A DNA stretch of 24,280 nt from JAZRUF01 sp045636205 (GCA_045636205.1 JAZTXE010000061.1:1-24280), one strand, 5' to 3'. Counted from the first letter of the stretch, positions 6,342 to 15,028 are shown. Made by a program: numbers and translations. Notes: generated by a model from the letters alone, not told the origin.

Positions 6342-7215
6342 CAGTATCCACCTCGAAAAAACTTTTAACGGTTTTAAGAAAGGTACGAGCCCCATCGCTG
6401 ATACCCGAAGCGAGCATCAAAAAAACGCCGTCATTGTCGTAAACCCTGTAATATTGGCCCGAGACTACGTCGGCAGGGATGAGCGCTCCGTTTTTGCAAC
6501 GTTTGACTTCGTTTTGGTTTAAAGTAATTTTAGGATAAGCTTTGAACATAGCATCAACCGGAATAAGGGTCGACTCGGGATTTTCCGCAAGCTCGTCAAG
6601 CGTGCGGCTCATGCCGAGAGTGAATTCGCCCGAGCGTGTTCGCCGCAGTGCCTCAAGCGTTCCGCCACAACCGAGCGCATCACCAATATCCGAACACAGG
6701 GTTCTGACATACGTGCCCTTCGAACAGTGAATGTCAAGGTCATAGCGGTTGTGAGATACACGCTTGACACCTATCGAATAAACGGTTATCTTTCTGGCTT
6801 TTCGCTCCACCTCAACACCTTTGCGCGCAAGCTGATAGAGTCGCTTTCCGTCAACCTTAACCGCTGAATACATTGGCGGAATCTGCTCAATATCTCCGAC
6901 AAAGCGCGCGACCGCACCCAAAACCTCAGCTTCTGTTACGGTTACGTCGCATTCGCGCAGTACGGATCCCGTGATGTCCTGAGAGTCGGTAGACTTTCCG
7001 AGAAGCAGGCGGGCGGTATATGCTTTTTCATCGCTTGCGGCAAATTCGCATGCGCGTGTGGCGCGCCCGATAAAGATGGGCAGAACTCCCGTCGCCATAG
7101 GGTCCAACGTTCCTGAATGCCCTATGCGGCGGATGCCGCAAATGCGCCGAAGCTTTGCCACCACGTCATGTGAGGTAAAGCCCTCGGGTTTATCAACTAC
7201 AATAATGCCGTTCAT
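6331..7215 (-). CDS. truB: tRNA pseudouridine(55) synthase TruB
   Basis: TruB makes pseudouridine 55 in the T-arm of tRNAs. The N-terminus GIIVVDKPEGFTSHDVV and the catalytic motif GHSGTLDPMATGVLP (nucleophile Asp, residue about 38) are diagnostic. Further on, QIPPMYSAVKVDGKRLYQLA and CSKGTYVRTLCSDIGDALG are also typical. I chose the ATG at 7215 (294 residues) because GGAG lies 6 bases before it and the family starts here. An in-frame ATG at 7227 overlaps the nrnA stop (TAATG) but has no Shine-Dalgarno. The C-terminal tail overlaps the start of ribF. Confidence 0.95.
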   Translation of the reverse strand: MNGIIVVDKPEGFTSHDVVAKLRRICGIRRIGHSGTLDPMATGVLPIFIGRATRACEFAASDEKAYTARLLLGKSTDSQDITGSVLRECDVTVTEAEVLGAVARFVGDIEQIPPMYSAVKVDGKRLYQLARKGVEVERKARKITVYSIGVKRVSHNRYDLDIHCSKGTYVRTLCSDIGDALGCGGTLEALRRTRSGEFTLGMSRTLDELAENPESTLIPVDAMFKAYPKITLNQNEVKRCKNGALIPADVVSGQYYRVYDNDGVFLMLASGISDGARTFLKTVKSFFEVDTDEK

Positions 7216-7226
7216 AGGCTTCTCCA

Positions 7227-8183
7227 TTAATCAGAAAAAATTTTAAGACTGTCAATCGCTTTTAAAACCTGTGCCTCCGCGTCATCGGGTGATGCCTCAA
7301 TAGTGCACCCGGCAGCGCGTATATGCCCACCGCCGCCGAAATGTGTGCAGAGAGTGGCTGCATTTACGCTCTCGCCTGAACGGACGGATAGCTTGCATTT
7401 GTCGCCTTCAATCTCGCGTATAAGAATACCCAGCTCCACACCCTCAATTGAGCGGGTGAGTGAGCTTATATTGTCCAAGTCGTCCTCGGTCGCCTGAGTC
7501 TTATCTATTAAATCCATGGAAAGCTTAGCGATTGCAGCTTTTCCCGAGTGATAAAAGCGCATGCCTTCAATAAGCTTTGCCTCAACCGCGAGTCTTGCAC
7601 GGCTTTTAACCATGAAGAAATCGCGGTGTATTGGGGCGGTATCCACCCCAAGCTCTAAAAGCTCTGCTGCAATTTTATGCGTTTGCGGAGTGGTATTTGA
7701 GTATAAGAAACACCCAGTATCCGTGGATACAGCTACGTAAAGAGCAGTAGCAATATCCAAACTCGGTTTGACATCCAAAGTGCGTATCAGCTGATGGATT
7801 ATCTCTCCGCATGCTGCAGCGCCAGCGTCCAGCAAAAGGTTTTCTGCAAAGTCGCGGTGCGTACCGTGATGGTCAATTGCAAGGGAGATATTGCCTGCAT
7901 ATTTTTCGCAAGCAGACGGGAGAAGATTAACATCCGCAATATCCACTGCGACAATGCAGTCCGCCTGATATTCCTCAGCGGTCATATCATTGAGATACAC
8001 AGAGTAGCGCGGAGTAAAACCGAGGTTTTTATAGATGTAAGCTTCTTTGCCTAAGCTTCTCAAAGCACAGCAGAGCGCGCAGGCGGAGCCGATAGTGTCG
8101 CCGTCCGGATTTTTATGCGTGAGTATCAGAAATCTGTCATGGCTTTTCAGATACTCTGCCGCGGAGCAAAGAGTCATTTTCAT
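7227..8183 (-). CDS. nrnA: DHH/DHHA1 phosphoesterase, NrnA-type nanoRNase / pAp phosphatase
   Basis: A 318-residue DHH-family enzyme predicted to degrade 2-5 nt RNAs and to dephosphorylate pAp. Motif I reads THKNPDGDTIGSA (residues about 22-34), the DHH triad lies in AIDHHGTHRDF, the Asp motif in ALYVAVSTDTGCF, and the C-terminal DHHA1 substrate motif is FGGGGHIRAAG. These residues provide the two-metal centre and the nucleotide contacts. The start overlaps the rbfA stop (ATGA), and the stop abuts truB. Location between rbfA and truB is the usual Firmicute arrangement and supports NrnA over other DHH enzymes. Confidence 0.93.
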   Translation of the reverse strand: MKMTLCSAAEYLKSHDRFLILTHKNPDGDTIGSACALCCALRSLGKEAYIYKNLGFTPRYSVYLNDMTAEEYQADCIVAVDIADVNLLPSACEKYAGNISLAIDHHGTHRDFAENLLLDAGAAACGEIIHQLIRTLDVKPSLDIATALYVAVSTDTGCFLYSNTTPQTHKIAAELLELGVDTAPIHRDFFMVKSRARLAVEAKLIEGMRFYHSGKAAIAKLSMDLIDKTQATEDDLDNISSLTRSIEGVELGILIREIEGDKCKLSVRSGESVNAATLCTHFGGGGHIRAAGCTIEASPDDAEAQVLKAIDSLKIFSD

Positions 8184-8557
8184 TCTTCGTCAGCTCCGTT
8201 TTCAGACTCTTGATTTTTATCGCTTACGCTGTCGATAAGCTCCATAATATGCACACCGTGAGTTATGGAGTCATCCGCTACAAAGACAAGCTCGGGAGTG
8301 TATCTCAGCTGTAGCTTGCGGCTGAGCTCACGGCGCAGATAGCCGGCTGCGGATTTTAAGCCTTTAATACTTTCCTTGAGCGCACTTTCATCACCCAGCA
8401 CACTTATAAAAAGGCGGGCGTAGCGCATATCCGGAGTAACATCTGCGCGCGTGATGCTTGTCATAATATGAATACGTGGGTCCTTGAGAGTGGGGATGAG
8501 GGTTGCGATTTCACGCATGACCTCTTCATTTATCCGGCCTAATCTGTTGTTGGCCAT
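8180..8557 (-). CDS. rbfA: Ribosome-binding factor A
   Basis: RbfA binds the immature 30S subunit and helps mature the 5' end of 16S rRNA. The 125-residue protein carries the family's KH-like fold, visible in RINEEVMREIATLIPTLKDP, the conserved DMRYARLFISVLG, and the C-terminal YTPELVFVADDSI. GAGGTG stands 6 bases before the ATG. It follows infB by 21 bp and overlaps nrnA by 4 bp, so it sits inside the translation-factor operon. Confidence 0.96.
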   Translation of the reverse strand: MANNRLGRINEEVMREIATLIPTLKDPRIHIMTSITRADVTPDMRYARLFISVLGDESALKESIKGLKSAAGYLRRELSRKLQLRYTPELVFVADDSITHGVHIMELIDSVSDKNQESENGADEE

Positions 8558-8578
8558 TTTTTCACCTCATATTCAGAA

Positions 8579-10990
8579 TTAGTCGCGTATTTCGACCATT
8601 TCAAAGGCTTCGATAACGTCGCCTTCCTTAATGTCATTAAACTTTTCTACGTTGAGGCCGCACTCAAAGCCGGACATAACTTCCTTCGCATCGTCCTTAA
8701 AGCGTTTGAGCGAAGCGAGCTCGCCCTCGTGGATTACAATGCCGTCGCGCACGACGCGAATCTGCGATGAACGTGTCAGCTTTCCGTCGGTTACATGGCA
8801 GCCGGCAATGGTTCCGATTTTGGAAACCTTGAATGTCTGACGAACTTCCGCGTGGCCGATAACCTGCTCTTTAAACTTCGGAGCAAGCATACCCTTCATA
8901 GCGGCTTCCATTTCCTCAATGCAGTCATAGATTACGCGGTACATACGCATGTCAATATTCTGCTGCTTTGCTTCTTCGGTTGCATTCGCATTCGGGCGGA
9001 CGTTAAATCCGACGATGATTGCGTTTGAAGCCGCGGCGAGCATGATGTCAGACTCGTTTACTGCGCCGACACCCGAGTGAATTACGCGTACGCGAACCTC
9101 TTCGTTTGAAAGCTTTTCAAGCGATGCGCGAACAGCTTCTGCAGAACCCTGAACGTCAGCTTTTACAATGATGTTTAAGTCCTTTATCTCGCCCTGCTGA
9201 ATTTGGCTAAACAGGTCATCAAGAGATACCTTGCGTGCCATTGATTTGTTAAGCTCTTCTTTTTCCTTGTGCTTTCTCTGTTCTACAAGCTCACGAGCCA
9301 TGCGCTCGTCCTCAACTGCGTAGAACTGGTCGCCAGCACCCGGAACCTCGCCTAAACCTATAATCTCGACCGGAACGGACGGACCTGCGGTGTTGATGCG
9401 GTTACCCTTATCATCATTCATTGCACGTACACGACCAACAGCGGTACCCGCTATAATTACATCGCCACTTTTAAGGGTTCCGTTCTGAACCAGAACCGTT
9501 GCGACCGGACCGCGGCCGCGGTCAAGCTTAGCTTCGATTACTGAGCCCTGCGCGTTACGGTTGGGGTTTGCCTTAAGCTCGAGCATATCTGCAGACAACA
9601 GAACCATTTCGAGAAGATTGTCAATGCCGTCACCGTACTTTGCGGAAATCGGGCAGATGATAGTGCTGCCGCCCCATTCCTCGGGGACAAGCTCGTGCTC
9701 GGTAAGCTGCTGCATGATGCGGTCGGGGTTTGCACCCTCTTTATCCATTTTATTGATTGCTACGATAATCGGCACCTCCGCAGCACGTGCGTGGTTTATA
9801 GCCTCAATGGTCTGGGGCATGATGCCGTCATCTGCTGCGACAATAAGTATCGCAACGTCGGTTACCTGAGCGCCGCGCGCACGCATAGAGGTAAATGCCG
9901 CGTGGCCCGGGGTGTCAAGGAAAGTAATGTTTCTTCCGTTTAAGTCTACGCGATAAGCGCCGATGTGCTGAGTGATGCCGCCGGCTTCGCCTGCAGCTAC
10001 ATTGGCTTTGCGTATGCTGTCAAGAAGTGAGGTTTTACCGTGGTCAACGTGACCCATGACGACTACGACCGGGTCGCGCGGCTGCAAGCTCTCTGCCGAG
10101 TCCTCACTTACATCTATAAGGCGTTCCTCTATCGTTACGATAACTTCGCGCTCAACCATTGCACCCATCTCAAGAGCTACGGTTGCCGCGGTGTCATAGT
10201 CAATTATCTGTGAAACAGATGCCATTACACCCAGTTGAATAAGCTGCTTTACAACATCTGCGCCGGTTCTCTTCATACGTGAAGCGAGCTCGCCGACAGA
10301 AATTTCGTCAGGAATAAGGACTTTGACCGGAGCTTTTTTGAGAGCTGCCTGCTGCTGGAGCTTTTTGAGCTTTTCCTGCTCCTCCTGACGACTCTTCTGG
10401 CTCTGGTTGCGGCGGTCACCGCGCTGCTTGAATTTCTCCATGCCCGAGCCCATGTTCTTTGCTTTGTCAGGCACTAAGCTGTCAACACGATCATCGTATT
10501 TTGAAAGGTCAACGCTTGATGCGCGTGTGTCAACATGGTGGAGCTTTGCAACTCTTGAAACCGCCTTTTTCTCCGGTCCGTTTGCCGGTGCTGCAGGCTT
10601 TTCAGCCTTTGCGGCGGGCTCGGACTTCTGCTTTGCCGGAGCAGGCTTAGCATCGCCTTTCTTCTCGGACACCTTCTTTTCAGCGGGCTTTTCCGATACC
10701 TTTTCCTTTTTAGCTTCGGTCTCTTTTTCAGGCTTTTCAGCTTTCAGAGAGTTCTCTTCCTTTTTTACTTCGGGCTCGTGATAGGTCTCTGCCATCAGAG
10801 CGTCGAAGTTTTCGACCTGCGCTCTCGCGGTAAGGACGTCAAATATTAAGTTAAGCTCTTCTTCAGTAAGAATTTGCATGTGGTTTTTAGGGGGCGCAAA
10901 GTACTCCGCCATTATATCCGAAATATCTTTTGAACCCAAGCCAAAATCCTTGGCTGCTTCGTGAATTCTGTATTTTAACATACTGCTCAA
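8579..10990 (-). CDS. infB: Translation initiation factor IF-2
   Basis: IF-2 is the GTPase that recruits initiator fMet-tRNA and promotes subunit joining. The 803 residues comprise an N-terminal IF2N helix domain (about 1-60), a low-complexity Lys/Glu/Ala/Pro region (about 72-145), a second IF2N domain (about 222-285), the G domain with P-loop GHVDHGKT (313-320), DTPGH (359-363) and NKMD (413-416), and C-terminal domains ending in the fMet-tRNA-binding C2. The start is TTG at 10990, 9 bases after GGAGG; an in-frame ATG at 10981 is too far from it. A 111-bp structured gap separates it from ylxQ, unlike the rest of the operon. Confidence 0.97.
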   Translation of the reverse strand: MSSMLKYRIHEAAKDFGLGSKDISDIMAEYFAPPKNHMQILTEEELNLIFDVLTARAQVENFDALMAETYHEPEVKKEENSLKAEKPEKETEAKKEKVSEKPAEKKVSEKKGDAKPAPAKQKSEPAAKAEKPAAPANGPEKKAVSRVAKLHHVDTRASSVDLSKYDDRVDSLVPDKAKNMGSGMEKFKQRGDRRNQSQKSRQEEQEKLKKLQQQAALKKAPVKVLIPDEISVGELASRMKRTGADVVKQLIQLGVMASVSQIIDYDTAATVALEMGAMVEREVIVTIEERLIDVSEDSAESLQPRDPVVVVMGHVDHGKTSLLDSIRKANVAAGEAGGITQHIGAYRVDLNGRNITFLDTPGHAAFTSMRARGAQVTDVAILIVAADDGIMPQTIEAINHARAAEVPIIVAINKMDKEGANPDRIMQQLTEHELVPEEWGGSTIICPISAKYGDGIDNLLEMVLLSADMLELKANPNRNAQGSVIEAKLDRGRGPVATVLVQNGTLKSGDVIIAGTAVGRVRAMNDDKGNRINTAGPSVPVEIIGLGEVPGAGDQFYAVEDERMARELVEQRKHKEKEELNKSMARKVSLDDLFSQIQQGEIKDLNIIVKADVQGSAEAVRASLEKLSNEEVRVRVIHSGVGAVNESDIMLAAASNAIIVGFNVRPNANATEEAKQQNIDMRMYRVIYDCIEEMEAAMKGMLAPKFKEQVIGHAEVRQTFKVSKIGTIAGCHVTDGKLTRSSQIRVVRDGIVIHEGELASLKRFKDDAKEVMSGFECGLNVEKFNDIKEGDVIEAFEMVEIRD

Positions 10991-11048
10991 ATAAAGCCAC
11001 CTCCGTTAAATATATCGCTTGAGAATGCGCTTATCGGGCAATTCGGAA

Positions 11049-11073
11049 ACCGCCCCGGCATTACCCGGACGGT
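11049..11073 (-). promoter_or_regulatory. GC-rich hairpin in the ylxQ-infB gap
   Basis: Bases 11049-11058 pair with 11064-11073 over 9 of 10 positions (one G-U, one G-G mismatch) around a 5-base loop. A separate 10-base palindrome CCCAATTGGG lies at 11084-11093. Neither has a T-run after it on the minus strand, so a terminator is unlikely. Control of infB or RNA processing is possible but unproven. Confidence 0.4.
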
Positions 11074-11101
11074 CTGCGAATGACCCAATTGGGCGCAATA
11101 A

Positions 11102-11482
11102 TTACTTCTTCTTACGCGCTTTTTTTACTTTCACGGTGCGCGCTGCCGCGGATTGCAGGATTTCGAGTGTTTCCGCATCGCAGTTAGCAAGGCGTTTTGC
11201 AATGGTAAGTGCAAAGCCTGCATCGGTTATTGCAAACATTGCAAGGGATGAGCGACCGCATGAAGCACCAAGATGCTCTTTGGTTGCTTCGAGCTTAATG
11301 TGGGGAACACCACCAAGCTCGGCAAAGCCGGCAGCACGGCGAATGGAGTTATCCGCCGCGTCGCTTGCAGTAAAAACCGCCGCCGCTTTATACGCACGGC
11401 ATGCGTTGCCGCAAGGTTCTTCGCCCATGGCAATCATACCACCCTTACGCGCAAGGCCTATGATGCTTAAATTGGCGGTCAT
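11102..11482 (-). CDS. ylxQ: L7Ae/L30e-family ribosomal-like protein YlxQ
   Basis: A 126-residue protein with the L7Ae/L30e/Gadd45 fold that binds kink-turn RNA. The N-terminal IIGLARKGGMIAMGEEPC and the later ATKEHLGASCGRSSLAMFAI match the YlxQ (rplGB) family; the usual length is about 100, and the extra residues form a Lys/Arg-rich C-terminal tail (KVKKARKKK). Position between ylxR and infB is the conserved Firmicute context. It starts within the ylxR stop (ATGA overlap). Its cellular role is not well defined. Confidence 0.88.
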   Translation of the reverse strand: MTANLSIIGLARKGGMIAMGEEPCGNACRAYKAAAVFTASDAADNSIRRAAGFAELGGVPHIKLEATKEHLGASCGRSSLAMFAITDAGFALTIAKRLANCDAETLEILQSAAARTVKVKKARKKK

Positions 11483-11751
11483 ATCTCTGCCTCCATTTGC
11501 TGCTCAAGCGCGTCGTATACCTCGTCGGGTATATTGAGTGAAAACGCGCGCTCAAGTGCACGCGCCTTGCGCGCTTTTTTTAGGCACTCGGCACTGTGGC
11601 ATATATACGCTCCCCGACCCGGTGCTTTTCCCTTGAAGTCGAGGGATATTTCATCCTCGGGGGATTTTACCACGCGAATAAGCTCGCGCTTCTGATGCAT
11701 TTCACGGCATCCCACGCATTGACGCATGGGGAATTTTTTTTGTACAGGCAT
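11479..11751 (-). CDS. ylxR: YlxR family RNA-binding protein (RNase P modulator, RnpM)
   Basis: A 90-residue basic protein of the YlxR/DUF448 family. Signatures are MRQCVGCREMHQKRELIR (residues 9-26) and PGRGAYICHSAECLKKA (44-60). The family has been reported to bind the RNase P RNA and modulate its activity (name RnpM), which fits an operon full of RNA-related factors. The start lies 3 bp after the nusA stop, and the 3' end overlaps ylxQ by 4 bp. Confidence 0.93.
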   Translation of the reverse strand: MPVQKKFPMRQCVGCREMHQKRELIRVVKSPEDEISLDFKGKAPGRGAYICHSAECLKKARKARALERAFSLNIPDEVYDALEQQMEAEI

Positions 11752-11754
11752 CAG

Positions 11755-12861
11755 TTATTCCTCATCATCCAAAACAGCTTCGGAGTCTTCAATAGCTGCG
11801 CTGCTTCCTGCCTGGCTCTCAGGCTTAATGTCTATCTTAAAGCCGGTAAGCTTTGCTGCGAGACGTGCGTTCTGACCTTCCTTGCCGATTGCGAGGGAGA
11901 GCTGGTCGTCCGGAACTACTACATGGCAGCCGTGACCGTCATCGGTCATCTCAACACTTACTACGGTAGCCGGAGAGAGCGCTGATGCAATATACTCTTC
12001 CGGAACATCCGAATACTTGATAATATCAATTTTCTCGCCACGCAGTTCATCTACGATTGTCGCTACACGGTTGCCCTTTGAACCTACGCATGCACCGATC
12101 GGGTCGATGTTCTCGTCATGTGAGAAAACCGCGATTTTGGTACGGCTTCCCGCTTCACGTGCAATGCTCTTGAGTTCTACGATACCGTCATGGATTTCGG
12201 GTACTTCGATTTCAAACAGACGGCGGACAAGTCCGGGATGGGTGCGTGAAATAAGTATCTGCGGACCCTTTACCGAGTTTTTGACTTCGACTACGTAGAT
12301 TTTTACATATTCACCTTCGGTAAGAACCTCACCGGGAACCTGCTCATTTGCAGAGAGGAAAGCGACCGCCTTCTCCTTGGCGCCGCCCGTGATTTCGAGT
12401 ACAACACCGCCGTTGCGCGGGTCTATACGATTGACCTGAGCGGACAGGATTTCATGCTCCTTTGAAGTGAATTCCTGATACACCAGTCCGCGCTCAGCTT
12501 CACGTATGCCCTGGATGATGACCTGCTTTGCAGTCTGAGCCGCAATTCGACCGAAGTTTTTGGTTGAAACCTCTACATTTACAATATCACCAAGACCTGC
12601 TTTTTTGGAGATGGTGCGTGCCTCGTCGAGGGTGATTTGAGTCATCGGATTTTCCGGCTCCTCTACAACCTCTTTTGCCAGATACATACGCATTACCTTT
12701 TTCTTGGTATCCGGCTCTACGATGATATTGTCCCCACAGCCTATGTGGTCGCGCTTGTAGGCGGTCATAAGTGCTTGAGATACCTTCTCAAGCATATAGT
12801 CCTGCGGGATTCCTTTTTCCTTTTCGATTTGCTCTATGGCGCTGAAAAATTCCGAATTCAT
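11755..12861 (-). CDS. nusA: Transcription termination/antitermination factor NusA
   Basis: NusA binds RNA polymerase and nascent RNA and affects pausing and termination. The 368-residue length is usual for Firmicutes, which lack the C-terminal acidic repeats of E. coli. Domains in order: N-terminal polymerase-binding domain (about 1-125), S1 domain (about 130-200, including GGVVLEITGGAKEKAVAF), KH1 (GACVGSKGNRVATIVDEL) and KH2 (DDQLSLAIGKEGQNARLAAK). The end is a short acidic tail (DSEAVLDDEE). GGGAG lies about 13 bases before the ATG. It sits between rimP and ylxR. Confidence 0.97.
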   Translation of the reverse strand: MNSEFFSAIEQIEKEKGIPQDYMLEKVSQALMTAYKRDHIGCGDNIIVEPDTKKKVMRMYLAKEVVEEPENPMTQITLDEARTISKKAGLGDIVNVEVSTKNFGRIAAQTAKQVIIQGIREAERGLVYQEFTSKEHEILSAQVNRIDPRNGGVVLEITGGAKEKAVAFLSANEQVPGEVLTEGEYVKIYVVEVKNSVKGPQILISRTHPGLVRRLFEIEVPEIHDGIVELKSIAREAGSRTKIAVFSHDENIDPIGACVGSKGNRVATIVDELRGEKIDIIKYSDVPEEYIASALSPATVVSVEMTDDGHGCHVVVPDDQLSLAIGKEGQNARLAAKLTGFKIDIKPESQAGSSAAIEDSEAVLDDEE

Positions 12862-12889
12862 TTTTGCTAATCGCTCCCTTATCGTTTAT

Positions 12890-13345
12890 TTAAAATTCAA
12901 CTCTTAAACGTGTTACGGCAATATCCTTTTTAGAGAATGTGCGTTCTGCACCGTCAACACTTATAGTTACATCTCCGTTTTCATAGGCGCAAAGAGTGCC
13001 TACGAATTCCTTGCTGCCGTCTATCGGCGCGAAAGTGCGGATTGAAATCAGGTGGCCCATGTATTCATCAAAGTCCGATGGACGCTTAAGTGCTCGCTCG
13101 GCACCTGCTGAGCCGACCTCAAAAATGTATGAACCCGGAACCGGGTCTTCGCGGTCGAGGATAGGATCCATTGCGCGGCTGATTGCTTCGCAATCGTCAA
13201 TTGATACGCCATCTGCCTTATCAATTAAAAGGCGCAGATACTGCTGACCGCCTTCGCGGACAAATTCAACATCCCAAATCCGGCAGCCGTTAGCCTGCGC
13301 GACAGGCTCGGCGAGTTTTGCTACTATTTCACAGACTTTTTGCAT
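12890..13345 (-). CDS. rimP: Ribosome maturation factor RimP
   Basis: RimP assists 30S assembly. The 151-residue protein has the N-terminal alpha/beta domain (CRIWDVEFVREGGQQYLRLL, then the acidic VSIDDCEAISRAMDPILD) and a C-terminal SH3-like domain ending KDIAVTRLRVEF. The motif normally read as VSSPGLDRPL is here VGSAGAERAL, an uncommon variant, but the rest is typical. GAGGTGA lies 6 bases before the ATG. It is the first gene of the operon, preceded by a hairpin and an extended -10 promoter. Confidence 0.94.
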   Translation of the reverse strand: MQKVCEIVAKLAEPVAQANGCRIWDVEFVREGGQQYLRLLIDKADGVSIDDCEAISRAMDPILDREDPVPGSYIFEVGSAGAERALKRPSDFDEYMGHLISIRTFAPIDGSKEFVGTLCAYENGDVTISVDGAERTFSKKDIAVTRLRVEF

Positions 13346-13375
13346 ATTAATTCACCTCTCAGCTCCGGAAGTACA

Positions 13376-13402
13376 AGAGAGAGTGGGAAACCCACTCTCT
13401 CT
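13376..13402 (-). promoter_or_regulatory. Hairpin in the rimP operon leader
   Basis: A perfect 12-bp stem (13376-13387 with 13391-13402) has a 3-base loop. It lies about 27 bases after the predicted transcription start and 30 bases before the rimP ATG. The T-run following it on the minus strand is poor (TTGTACTT), so it may be an attenuator or a stabilising leader structure. Function is inferred only from position. Confidence 0.5.
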
Positions 13403-13435
13403 ACTTACAACCTACAATTACATCTTAATGAAGAT

Positions 13436-13464
13436 ATTATAGCAGGAAAATTTTGAAAATGCAA
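13436..13464 (-). promoter_or_regulatory. Predicted promoter of the rimP-nusA-infB operon
   Basis: On the minus strand, -10 TATAAT (13436-13441) has an extended TGC directly before it, and TTGCAT (13459-13464) stands 17 bp upstream. The -10 is perfect; the -35 is weak (3 of 6). It lies in the only sizeable gap upstream of the operon. Confidence 0.65.
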
Positions 13465-13474
13465 GAGTTTTTGC

Positions 13475-13502
13475 AAAAAAATCCGTACAAAATCGGGATT
13501 TT
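13475..13502 (-). terminator. Probable terminator after ctpA
   Basis: A 7-bp A/T-rich stem pairs 13478-13484 with 13496-13502 around an 11-base loop. On the minus strand it ends in T7. It lies 26 bp after the ctpA stop and just upstream of the rimP promoter. The stem is short, so strength is uncertain. Confidence 0.5.
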
Positions 13503-13528
13503 ACAAAGTTTTTTAATCAAAAAACGTT

Positions 13529-15028
13529 TTATTCAGCCGTAAAACGGATTTTCGATTTATCAATCGGCTTGGGCTTGAGATTATTATTTGCCGCAAAGCG
13601 TGCGATTGACATGGCGCACTCAAGCTGAGTATCCACCACAATAGGGGTATTGATAAACTTTTTAAATGCATCATCTATAGCGCGGACGGTCGCCGCATCG
13701 CAGGATGCATCAGTAACCTCAAGACCGTTTTTCCTCTGGAATTGGTTTATCGCGTGATAAGTTTTAAAGTCGGCTTGCGAATCAGGAGTGTCCGTAAAAT
13801 ACCCCATTTTACTCAGCCTCTGTTCTATGCCACGCACGTTTACGGATAATGCGCGGTATACGCCACGACTCAAGTCGAGCTCTTCGTAGCTCGGCATTTG
13901 CTGCTTCTTATAAGTAAGTTCAGCGTAATGCTTCGGCTTTATGCCAACACCAGTGTATGAACCGGTTACAGGCAGAAGCAGAGCATGAGAGCTTATAATA
14001 GCGTACGACCCATCGCCCAACTCAATATGGCTTTGTCCCAAGCCTTTGCCATGCGTAGGCACGCCTACTATTTCCGCATAACCTAAATCCTGAAGAGCAC
14101 CTGCCATTACTTCTGCTGCTGAGGCAGTGTTCTCATTTACAAGTATGGTCATATTGTTGAATTTCCAACCGTAGCCTTCGGAGGAATAAGTTTTAAGTGA
14201 CATGGGATTTGACTGGCGAACCATAAGATAAGGGACATCCTTATCCGGAATGATTTGGTCCATAATATTTATAAAGCAGTCAAGGTCCCCACCCGGATTA
14301 TCGCGCAGGTCCAAGATAACGGATTTATATCCGCTGTCGCGTATCATTTCATAGTATATGCAGAAATCAATAAATGTAGTATATCCGTTAAATTCGCTTA
14401 GCTTAAGGTAGGCGATGTTATCACCCATATTTTTAAAGGACACATTTGAAACGGTCAACTGCTCGCGGATAACCGTAAAAACAAGTTCCTCTTCTCCGCG
14501 CAATACACCTATTTTTACTGGTTGACCTTCCTCACCGGTCATTAAATCTACTATCATCGAAGGCGTATACCCTGAAAGCTTCTTGCCGTCAACGGATATA
14601 AGCTTATCGCCCTCACAAAGCCCAGCCTTGTGTCCTGGAGCCCCCGGGGTGACGGATTGAATATAGCAACCGTCATTTTCCTCTATAATGCTTATACCGA
14701 TGCCCACTCGGGTTTTATTCTCGGGAAACGCCGCATCGTATCTTTGCGGCTCCATATAATATGAATATGGGTCATAGCTTTGGTACATTATATTTACAAA
14801 AGACTCGAATGTGCCCGGGTAATCCTCAAACATCTTTATGAGCCCGCGGCGTATCGGGTCTTCGTTCTCGTCCATGTCCAGATGATACTCTTTCAGAAGC
14901 TCGACGAGCACATCAAGTTTCTCACCGTAATTTACGGTTGAGTTACTCTGCGCCTGAACCATAAGCGAGACGGAGAGTGCCATAATTACAAATATTGCCA
15001 GAACTCTCACCAAAAAAGTTTTCTTCAT
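13529..15028 (-). CDS. ctpA: S41 family carboxyl-terminal processing peptidase
   Basis: A serine protease exported or anchored at the outer face of the membrane. From the ATG at 15028 (499 residues) the protein begins with a clean signal sequence (KKTFLVRVLAIFVIMALS). A PDZ domain follows (about 107-190, including GAPGHKAGLCEGDKLISVDG), then the S41 catalytic core with Ser in ENTASAAEVMAGAL (about 303) and Lys in PTHGKGLGQ (about 328). The C-terminus has a peptidoglycan-binding-type repeat (about 400-465), as in B. subtilis CtpA. An in-frame ATG at 15043 is possible, but its GGAG is only 2 bases away. It is the last gene of the ddl-murI-DUF1934 group; its substrate is unknown. Confidence 0.93.
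   Translation of the reverse strand: MKKTFLVRVLAIFVIMALSVSLMVQAQSNSTVNYGEKLDVLVELLKEYHLDMDENEDPIRRGLIKMFEDYPGTFESFVNIMYQSYDPYSYYMEPQRYDAAFPENKTRVGIGISIIEENDGCYIQSVTPGAPGHKAGLCEGDKLISVDGKKLSGYTPSMIVDLMTGEEGQPVKIGVLRGEEELVFTVIREQLTVSNVSFKNMGDNIAYLKLSEFNGYTTFIDFCIYYEMIRDSGYKSVILDLRDNPGGDLDCFINIMDQIIPDKDVPYLMVRQSNPMSLKTYSSEGYGWKFNNMTILVNENTASAAEVMAGALQDLGYAEIVGVPTHGKGLGQSHIELGDGSYAIISSHALLLPVTGSYTGVGIKPKHYAELTYKKQQMPSYEELDLSRGVYRALSVNVRGIEQRLSKMGYFTDTPDSQADFKTYHAINQFQRKNGLEVTDASCDAATVRAIDDAFKKFINTPIVVDTQLECAMSIARFAANNNLKPKPIDKSKIRFTAE

Noticed and set aside
9561..9869. Plus-strand open frames opposite infB.
   Set aside because: They are antisense to a strongly conserved GTPase domain; composition follows from codon use of infB.
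10407..10781. Phe/Ser/Ala-rich plus-strand open frame (124 codons) opposite the infB N-terminal region.
   Set aside because: It is the antisense reading of the Lys/Glu/Ala-rich linker of IF-2, not a gene.
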